This document shows, piece after piece, positions 6,242 to 13,100 of a stretch of 15,469 bases of DNA. The translations under genes and the position numbers were made by a program. Position 1 is the stretch's first letter; every line of letters begins with the position of its first letter. The stretch comes from Microcaldota archaeon (GTDB lineage: Archaea; Micrarchaeota; Micrarchaeia; Anstonellales; Bilamarchaeaceae). The stretch spans positions 1 through 15,469 of the forward strand of contig JAKANX010000018.1 of assembly GCA_021823425.1 (NCBI GenBank), written 5' to 3'. A model generated the notes under the pieces. It was not told the DNA's origin. It searched no databases and saw only the letters and a list, made by a program, of their open reading frames with translations.

Positions 6242-7981
6242 TCAGAGCACCTTTTCGGGCGGCGTGTTCTTTTCCGCGGCGCGCGCGAGCGAGCCCTCGT
6301 CCGAGTAATACTGCTTTATCACCGCGCCCACCTGCTCTATGTCCGAATAGTTGAACTTGTCCATCCAGCGCAGGATGTTCGCCTTGGTCGCCTGGTCTTC
6401 GTAAATCTCATTTTCCGTCATCCCCGTGTGGAGATTGAGCGCCTGGATGTAGCGGTTGGGCGGCTTTGCGAGCTCGAACTTGTCGCTCCTCGCGCGCCAC
6501 AGGAAGGACTTGCTTATGTCCGGCACGCCGGCCGAGGAAACGATTTCTGAAATTTCGGACGTGCGCCTTATGTTGCGGCGCCTGTCCCTGTACTGCACGA
6601 CCACGAGGTTGAGCGAGTCTATTTCGGACGGGGGGACCTCAATCGGCGGCTCCACGAGCCTCTTGACCACCTGCATGCCGGTGTCCGCGTGCACCGTGGA
6701 ATATACGCTGTGCCCGGTGTGCATGGCCTCGAAGAGGACGCGGGCCTCCTCGCTGCGCCTTATTTCGCCGACTATTATCCTGTCGGGCCTCATGCGCAGC
6801 GCGTTCACCATGAGGTCCAGCATGGTGACTTCGCCCAGCCCTTCCGGGTTCGGGAGCCGGGTGACCATGGGAATCCAGTTCCAGTGCAGCGAAGGAAGCG
6901 TGATTTCGCGCGTGTCCTCTATGGACACTATGCGCTGGTAGGGCGGCACGAACATCGCGAGCGCGTTCAGCATGCTCGTCTTCCCGCTCGCCGTGCCTCC
7001 GGCAACGAGCACGTTCATCTCGTAGTGCATGCCCTGCCACAGGAGCGCCGCCATCTCAGGGGTGAGGGTGCGCGAGGGCTCGCGCAGCAGGCTCACCACC
7101 GTCCAGGGGTTGCGCGCGAACCTGCGGATTGTGAATGTGTTCCCCTTCATGGATATCGGGGGCATGGTAGCGTTCACTCGGTCCCCGGAAAGCAGGTGCG
7201 CGTCCAGAATCGGGTTGAGCACGCTTATCTGCTTGCCTATGCGCCTTGCGACCTGCGCGGAGAAATTGGCAATCTGCTCCTCGCTCTCCACCTGCAAATT
7301 TGTTTTCAGCCAGCCGTGCTTGCGGTGGTACACGAGCACGGGCATGCGGGACTGGTTTATCGCTATTTCCTCAAGCCAGTCGTCGCTTATCAGGGTGTCT
7401 ATGTCCCCGAAGCCGAACATGGAGCTGCGTATCATGCCGCACATCACGCGGATTACCGACTTGTCGCTCTCCACGCGGCTCAGGTGCTTCTCGGTTATCT
7501 CGCACTGCTGCGCGTAGACCGTATTCCTGCGCTCCTCGTCGCTCATCTGCCCCGTCTCGGGCGGAAGCTCGAGCGCGACGCGGTCCCTCAGGTTGTCCAT
7601 GAACAACCTGGTGTAGCCGCTCACCGCGTTCCTCTTGAGGAAGTAGGTGTTCCTCTTCTCCTCCTCGCTGAGGATGATGTAGACGTCGCCGGCGGCGTGG
7701 TCGGTCTCGTCCTTGACCGCGTATTTCTCGGCTATCTTGCCCTTGGGGATTTTCTGCTCCTCGGGGACCGGAAGCTCCCGTATGACCTTGAAGCCGGGCT
7801 GCGCGAACGGGTTTATGGGGTAAATCGTTTCGGTTATCTTGCTGCGCTCCAGCATGCGCGCGAGCGCCTCCACGTCCCCGGCCGGCATCTTGGTTTGCGC
7901 GGCGACTTCCTTGAAGGTCGCGAACTTGCCCTTAGAGCGCAGGACGAACTCGATTATCTCGTCGATTTTCGTCTTGATCAT
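6242..7981 (-). CDS. Type II/IV secretion system motor ATPase (GspE/TadA/ArlI superfamily)
   Basis: 579-residue cytoplasmic hexameric ATPase that powers pilus or filament assembly. Walker A is GGTASGKT (328-335). The Asp box is around IVSIEDTREI (351-360), Walker B is RIIVGEIR (401-408, with E406), and the His box runs HTGHSVYSTVHADT (421-434). All catalytic motifs are intact. The conserved N-terminal secretion-ATPase domain spans about 175-300. Residues 1-60 read as a winged-helix domain (KIDEIIEFVLRSKGKFATFK...), as in several archaeal GspE2-like ATPases. The C-terminal 80 residues are helical. The ATG at 7981 is preceded by GGTGG and lies about 25 bp from a TATA-like box, so it begins a transcript while remaining downstream of the pilin operon. 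The two platform genes follow with gaps of 2 and 4 nt. Confidence 0.95.
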   Translation of the reverse strand: MIKTKIDEIIEFVLRSKGKFATFKEVAAQTKMPAGDVEALARMLERSKITETIYPINPFAQPGFKVIRELPVPEEQKIPKGKIAEKYAVKDETDHAAGDVYIILSEEEKRNTYFLKRNAVSGYTRLFMDNLRDRVALELPPETGQMSDEERRNTVYAQQCEITEKHLSRVESDKSVIRVMCGMIRSSMFGFGDIDTLISDDWLEEIAINQSRMPVLVYHRKHGWLKTNLQVESEEQIANFSAQVARRIGKQISVLNPILDAHLLSGDRVNATMPPISMKGNTFTIRRFARNPWTVVSLLREPSRTLTPEMAALLWQGMHYEMNVLVAGGTASGKTSMLNALAMFVPPYQRIVSIEDTREITLPSLHWNWIPMVTRLPNPEGLGEVTMLDLMVNALRMRPDRIIVGEIRRSEEARVLFEAMHTGHSVYSTVHADTGMQVVKRLVEPPIEVPPSEIDSLNLVVVQYRDRRRNIRRTSEISEIVSSAGVPDISKSFLWRARSDKFELAKPPNRYIQALNLHTGMTENEIYEDQATKANILRWMDKFNYSDIEQVGAVIKQYYSDEGSLARAAEKNTPPEKVL

Positions 7982-8001
7982 GCTTCCACCATCGTTTATT
8001 A

Positions 8002-8013
8002 GGTTTTAAAAGC
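8002..8013 (-). promoter_or_regulatory. Internal promoter before the motor ATPase
   Basis: The minus strand reads GCTTTTAAAACC in the 43-nt gap between the pilin-like gene ending at 8025 and the ATPase start at 7981. The predicted start is at about 7981-7985, so the transcript would be leaderless or nearly so. GGTGG at 7986-7990 would serve translation from a longer read-through mRNA. Confidence 0.5.
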
Positions 8014-8024
8014 TATACCCCGTT

Positions 8025-8852
8025 TCAACCTCGGAAAACCGCAACGTAGCCGGACTTCGCGTAAGCCTGCCTGTCCACGCTGACCATTACGGGAAGGTAC
8101 GCCGAGACCGGGCCCGTTCCGTTGTCGTCCATTAGCGCTGAGAAGGAAAGCTGGGAGGAGGGCGAGTCGTTGCGCAGCACGGACAGCTGCGGGTTCGCGT
8201 CCCTTATCCTTATTTCCAGGGTTCCGTTCGAAAAGGACGCGCGGAACACGTTGTTTTGCGAGCCGTTCAGGTAGCCCTCGGCGTAATGGCTGCCGTTCCA
8301 GTCCGTGTAGTTGAGGCGCACGTACACGCTTCCGTTGGAGGCGAAATTGAAATCCGTGAGCGAGGTTCTGCGGAGCGAGCTGTTGTAGTACATGGATATG
8401 TTCCTCAAGTCCGCCGTTGAGGAGCCCGTGAAGTTCATTTCCTGCGGGAACGCGTATTCCACTTCGTACGCGGCCCCGTTGGAAAAATTGTAGGTGCGGT
8501 TGCCGAAAGAGATGCGCGAATAGTTTATGGCGATGTTCGCGTTCAGCTTGCCTGACTCGGAGGAGAGGGACTGCGCGTAATCGGAAAGCTGCGCGGTGAA
8601 GTTGGAGTCCGGGGGCGCGGAAAACGAGAGCGCGAGATAGGTGGCGTTGATGCGCGAAAGAGTGAGGTTGTCCCCGGACATCGCGAGCACGTCCTGCCCT
8701 ACGTCGTCGAAGTAATAGGGTGCGTAGCGAATCGCGAACGACGCGCGCTCGTCCGCCGCGGTGCGGAACGAGAAAGACTGGAAGGAGAATAGAAGCTCCA
8801 GCAGCATGAGCGTGACCGTAATCGTAAGCAGGGAATTAATGAACGCCTTCAT
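8025..8852 (-). CDS. Membrane-tethered, sequon-rich pilin-operon surface protein
   Basis: 275 residues, starting MKAFINSLLTITVTLMLLEL. One N-terminal hydrophobic segment (about 5-24) is followed by an extracellular beta-rich domain to the C-terminus. The segment lacks a clear prepilin-peptidase site, so it may be a signal anchor instead of a pilin leader. I count 16 Asn-X-Ser/Thr sequons, an extreme density that suggests heavy N-glycosylation. No cysteine is present. The start at 8852 is chosen because its ATG overlaps the stop of the upstream pilin-like gene (ATGA); earlier in-frame codons would overlap that gene by about 150 nt. It is the last gene before the internal promoter. Likely a filament-tip or minor component, judged only from its place in the operon; no family recognised. 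Confidence 0.78.
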   Translation of the reverse strand: MKAFINSLLTITVTLMLLELLFSFQSFSFRTAADERASFAIRYAPYYFDDVGQDVLAMSGDNLTLSRINATYLALSFSAPPDSNFTAQLSDYAQSLSSESGKLNANIAINYSRISFGNRTYNFSNGAAYEVEYAFPQEMNFTGSSTADLRNISMYYNSSLRRTSLTDFNFASNGSVYVRLNYTDWNGSHYAEGYLNGSQNNVFRASFSNGTLEIRIRDANPQLSVLRNDSPSSQLSFSALMDDNGTGPVSAYLPVMVSVDRQAYAKSGYVAVFRG

Positions 8853-9235
8853 TTTGACCACGCCGTTGACTTTGCCAGGTACAGGCTGTTGTTCGCGTAG
8901 AATGTGCGGTAGGAAACAGAGGGCGAGGAGGGCGCCGCGCACCCGTCCTTCTGCACGTCCATCACCGTGGAATTGATGGAATTGTAAACGGTGAGCTGGG
9001 AGCAAACGTTCGGGGGAAGCCCGTTGAGCGCGGCGCGAAGCTCCGAGGGCCGGGAAATCCCTGCTGCGAGCACGCCCGATTTCTCGAACGCTGCGAGCAT
9101 GCGCATGGACATCGCGCGCATGTAGAGCGCGCCGTACTGGGAGTCCCCGTAGTCCTGCGAGAGCACCATGGCCATCACGAAAGTGAGGAGCATGAGCGCG
9201 AGGAACGCGTCCAGCGTGATGACGTATCCTTTCAT
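8849..9235 (-). CDS. Small pilin-like protein (LDA-type leader)
   Basis: 128 residues. The N-terminus MKGYVITLDAFLALMLLTF is a short basic leader with Gly3 as a possible prepilin-peptidase cleavage site, followed by a hydrophobic helix (about 10-27). An Asp sits at +6 of the mature form in an L-D-A motif, shared with the neighbouring gene, where classic type IV pilins have Glu at +5. The C-terminal half has two cysteines (in PNVCSQ and DGCAAP) and sequons. The start at 9235 overlaps the previous stop (ATGA), and its own stop overlaps the next start the same way. Likely a minor pilin or pseudopilin of the adjacent ATPase and platform machine; no named family assigned. Confidence 0.78.
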   Translation of the reverse strand: MKGYVITLDAFLALMLLTFVMAMVLSQDYGDSQYGALYMRAMSMRMLAAFEKSGVLAAGISRPSELRAALNGLPPNVCSQLTVYNSINSTVMDVQKDGCAAPSSPSVSYRTFYANNSLYLAKSTAWSK

Positions 9236-9777
9236 CCGTACACCCTCAGCCGCACCATCACCAGCGCGCCGTCCATCGCGGCGGGCTCGGCGATGCTTAT
9301 CGTATGGGTGGAGTTGCCCGGGCCTGCGCCCATAGAATAGAACAAAGTGCCGTTGTAGAAGTCCGAGACTTCAAGGGAAAAGTCGTACCTGGAAAGGCCG
9401 ATGCGCTCCCTTACGAGCGTGTAGTTGGACGCGAGAGTGGAATTCAGGGCGGCGAGCTTGGACCTCTCGAGCACGCCGTCCTGCGACGCGATGCCCCAGT
9501 TGGAAACGGAGCTGAGGTTCCTGAACTGCCAGTCCGCGGGCTCTCCTTTGCCCATGAGCTCGTCCATCGCGGCCAGCGAATGGGCGTCCATGCCCTTGGA
9601 GTCCAGCGAGGAGGCGACGCTGCCAAAGAGGGTGGAAAAAAGGGCGAAGCTCAGCACGAGCACGAGCGCCATGCCCGCCATCCCGAACATCGCGTCCAGC
9701 GAGGAGAACTGCCCTCTTGAGCACCCCCGGAACGTCCCGCGCCCGGGGTTTGGCGTTCCCGATTCATGCGTTCGCAA
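9232..9777 (-). CDS. Small pilin-like protein (LDA-type leader), TTG start
   Basis: 181 residues if started at the TTG at 9777. Residues 19-30 (CSRGQFSSLDAM) look like a prepilin cleavage site after Gly22, with Asp28 at +6 in the same L-D-A motif as the next gene. A hydrophobic helix spans about 31-53, and an extracellular domain with sequons follows (NLS, NST, NYT, NGT). No ATG or GTG lies in frame before the leader; the first ATG is inside the hydrophobic segment at residue 30. The TTG start overlaps the upstream pilin stop by 14 nt. An ATG at 9767 overlaps that stop neatly as ATGA but is in a different frame, so either TTG is used or the leader contains a sequencing frameshift. Probably a minor pilin. 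Confidence 0.72.
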   Translation of the reverse strand: MRTHESGTPNPGRGTFRGCSRGQFSSLDAMFGMAGMALVLVLSFALFSTLFGSVASSLDSKGMDAHSLAAMDELMGKGEPADWQFRNLSSVSNWGIASQDGVLERSKLAALNSTLASNYTLVRERIGLSRYDFSLEVSDFYNGTLFYSMGAGPGNSTHTISIAEPAAMDGALVMVRLRVYG

Positions 9778-10153
9778 CAGAGACGACCCCGTTTGAATTT
9801 GATATTATGAGCGAGCCCGTGGACACGTTGGAGGCGCTGGTGGAATTGGTCAGCAGCTGCCAGTCGTAGAACGAGCCCTCCACGCGCACGTCCAGCATGC
9901 CGCCCTCTATTGAAATACTGGCGTTCTTCCTTCCCAGGTCCAGCGTGGCGTTCGCGCCGTCGCCCGCGAGGTACACGGAGTTCATGGCCGAGCCCAGCGA
10001 GGATGCGACCGAGAACGCGTCCATTGAGTTTTTCAGGCTGGCAATGACCGGTATCTGGCCGGTGACGACCGCGAAGGAGGATATGAATACCACAAGGAGG
10101 ATGGCATACACAGTGAGCAGCTCTGTACTCACCTGTGCCTTCATGGTTCCCAT
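9764..10153 (-). CDS. Type IV pilin with class III signal peptide
   Basis: 129 residues. The N-terminus MGTMKAQVSTELLTVYAILL is a typical archaeal class III (prepilin-type) leader: a Lys before the cleavage site, predicted cleavage after Ala6, then Q-V-S-T-E with Glu at +5 and a hydrophobic helix to about residue 30. The C-terminal domain is short, beta-rich and contains sequons (NAT, NAS, NST, NVS). This is the best candidate for the main structural pilin. Start 10153 is preferred over the in-frame ATG at 10144 because GAGGCG lies 9 nt ahead of it. It begins 13 nt after the adhesin stop. Confidence 0.85.
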   Translation of the reverse strand: MGTMKAQVSTELLTVYAILLVVFISSFAVVTGQIPVIASLKNSMDAFSVASSLGSAMNSVYLAGDGANATLDLGRKNASISIEGGMLDVRVEGSFYDWQLLTNSTSASNVSTGSLIISNSNGVVSVANA

Positions 10154-10166
10154 TTGTTTTTGCGCC

Positions 10167-13100
10167 TCAGCCGTAAGTGTTGTTGTACGCGATTATGTTG
10201 GCCTTGCTGTTGCCCGTGCTCCCCGTGTCCTCGTATATGCTGTAGTTGTTGTTGAAGGCGAGTATGTTGGAGAGGCTGTTGGAGGAGGAATACTGGACGT
10301 GGATTGCCTCGGCGTTGCCCCATGCGGCCACGTTGTCCAGCGTGTTGGACGTTGAGCCCTGTATGAGTATCCCGATCGTGTTGTTGGAGGCGTTGAGCCC
10401 GGTTATGGAATTGGAACCGGAGTAGTATATTTCCATCCCTGAGCCGAACTGCATCACGTTGCAGTTCCTGACGGTCGCCGATGCGCCGGAGAGCACGATG
10501 CCCGCGCTGTTGTTCAGGGGCGAGCCGTCCCCGGTTATGGTGTGCGCCTTGCAGTCCAGCGTCACGTTGGGCGCGTCAATCACCAGGCAGTCCCCGGAGG
10601 AGGACATGTCCGCGGAAAGGAAGTTCAGGCTGTTCGCAGAACTGATTGTGCCGCAGGAGCCGAGCAGGCTACCCACCACTATTTTTATCGTGCGGGACTG
10701 CGCGGCCTCGCTGTTGTTCGCCCGATCAAAGGACAGGTAGCGGACGAAGGACGTTCCCTGCGACGAAACCTGCACGATGCCCGAATAGGGCGCCGAGGGC
10801 GTGCAGTTGTCCAGAGCGTCCGTGCAGTAGAGGGTCCTGTTGCATCCCGAGCCCGAATCCGAGCAGGAAATGGTGACATTTACGTAAGGGGACATGGTTT
10901 CGGTGCCGAACGCGTAGATTGCGCTTTCGTTGTCCACCGCGGACGGAACCGAGGCAGGAGGCAGGGTGTCCAGGATTATATCCCTTGTTTCGGTGCGGTT
11001 CGCGGTTCCCGCGGCGTCAATCGCGTACCCGTAGAAGGAATAGTTGCCGTCCGGAAGCCCGGTGAAATTGTTTTCGGCGTGCGCTGATGCGCCGTACGAG
11101 GCGCTTATTTCCTGCGGGGAAAGGGCGCGGTTCCACACCCGGAACTCGTCCACAGAGCCGTTGAAATAGCCGTAACTGCCGCCGCCCGCGTTCAACGAGG
11201 GGTGGACTGTCTTGGAGCTCGCGAGCCCTGTACGGACCTGGATTCCGTTGAGGTAAAGAGTGGGCTGCTTGTTCGTGTAAACAACGGCTATGTGGTTCCA
11301 GCCGGAAAGGGATACCGGGTAAACGAGGGGCGAGGGCATGTAATTGGCCGCGTGCTCGAACACGATTATGGCGTTCGTGCCCACCGAGACGCCGGCCCCC
11401 GCATGGCCCGCGCCGTAGGCGGCGTCGCCCTGGGAGGGAAACACCGCGTAGCGCTGGCCGCTCGTGCCGCTTATCCCGCTGTTGGCCTCGCTTGTTATAG
11501 CCACGGTGCCCGCGGAGGGATTTGCCCAGAATTCAATGGTGAAATTGTCCGCGGCTGCGGGCTGGGACGTGGCGGAGACGGAAGTTGCCGAGCCGTTGAA
11601 CGCCAGGGCGCGGCCGAATTTTCCTGAAACCTGCGAGAGCGCGGCGCCGGGCGCGGAGCAGGAGATGTTCAGTTCTCCTGTCTTCACGGTGCCGAAGCAC
11701 GGGTCCCCGCAGTTCGCATTGTTGAAGGTCACGCTGCAGCCCGTGGAGCCCAGGGTGCAGCTTCCGCACGCGGTGGCGTTGCAGTTGGTCGCATAGAAAG
11801 ACGTGTAGGATGATATCGTGCCCTGCGCGCAGGACACCGTTGCGGTGCCGCCTTCGGAGACTTCCGAGCTGTTTTTCAAATCCACTCCGGAGGTTCCGTC
11901 GTTCCCGTAAGTGGACGAATCAAAGACCGTGTCGCCTGAAACGTTGTCAAAGCTCCAGTACGCGAGGAGCGAGCGGTTGAAGTCCACGAAAGACGAAAGA
12001 ATGCCCGCGCCAGAGGCCGAGGCGTTCACGTAGGTCCAGTTCCTAGATGAGGCCGAATCGTTCGCGTCCGTCGGCTCGACGAACGATATTAGCGGTGCGA
12101 GCGTGGATATTGAAAGGCTCCTGCCCGCAGTGGAATTGGAGTTCCCAAAGGAGTCGTTCATGGCGATGCTGTAAGCGTAATTCCCGTCCGGAAGCCCGGT
12201 GGCGTTCAGGTAGCAGTTCGTGGAGTTCATCTGCATTGGGTAAATGGAGCCGCTGAGGTTCAGGGTGCAGTTCGCGGGATTGGGCTCCGAATAGGAAATT
12301 TCAAAATACGCCCAGTTGCGCGCCAGGCTTGCTCCGTCCGCCTCGCTCTGCGAGGTGTAATCTATGAGCGGCGGGCTCCGGTCCATCATTATCGTCCTGT
12401 TCTGCACATTCTCGCGGTTGCCCGCGGTGTCGTTGGACGAAAAGAGGATGTAGGACAAGCCCTCGCTGGAAACCTGCACCGGGGACGAATATTGCGCAGC
12501 GGGCTGGCACGTGCCCAGCAGGTCCGTGCAGTAAAGCGTCGTGTCGCAGCCCGAGCCCGCGGGGTCGCCGCACGAAAGGGTGACGTTCACGTAGCTCGAG
12601 CCGGTCCAGGTGCCGAACGTGTAGGCAGAGGAGTCGTTCTTGGCGCCTGCAGCGCCGGTCGTTGGCGGGATGCCGTCAAGCCCCATGCCCTGGATTTTCG
12701 TGTTTTCAAGGTTGCCCGCGGTGTCGTTGGACCTGAAGCGGAAGTATGAGACTCCCTGCGTGGAGATTTTCACCGGACCCGAGTATGCGGAGTTCGGGGC
12801 GCATGAGTTCGAAGTGTCGTTGCAATAGAGGGTCGTTGCGCAGCCCGAGCCCGAATCAGCGCATGAGAGCGAGACGTTCACGTATGACGAATTGGTCCAG
12901 ACGTTGAACGGGTATGGGCTGCCCGAGTCGTCCATCGCGCTCGCCGCGGTGGCGGGGGCGACGGTGTCAACGGTGAACGACCAGCTCTGGCTGGTGTTTG
13001 AGGAAGGGCCTGCTGCGCATGTAACGTTCCAGCTGTAGGTGCCGTCGGCAGTGGAATTCGTGGTGGTGCAGGCCGCGTTGTTCGCGCACGTGCCGGAAAA

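Noticed and set aside
6689..8002. 437-codon open frame on the plus strand
   Set aside because: It is antisense to the intact secretion ATPase, His/Arg/Val-rich with no recognisable motif, and typical of a GC-rich shadow frame.
8853..9005. Upstream extension of the sequon-rich protein by 51 codons
   Set aside because: It lies inside the preceding pilin-like gene, while the ATG at 8852 is coupled to that gene's stop and begins the membrane segment.
10680..12965. Possible CRISPR or DNA-level tandem repeat in the adhesin
   Set aside because: The repetition is at protein level, in frame, with diverged DNA and about 97-residue units; no short identical repeats with spacers.
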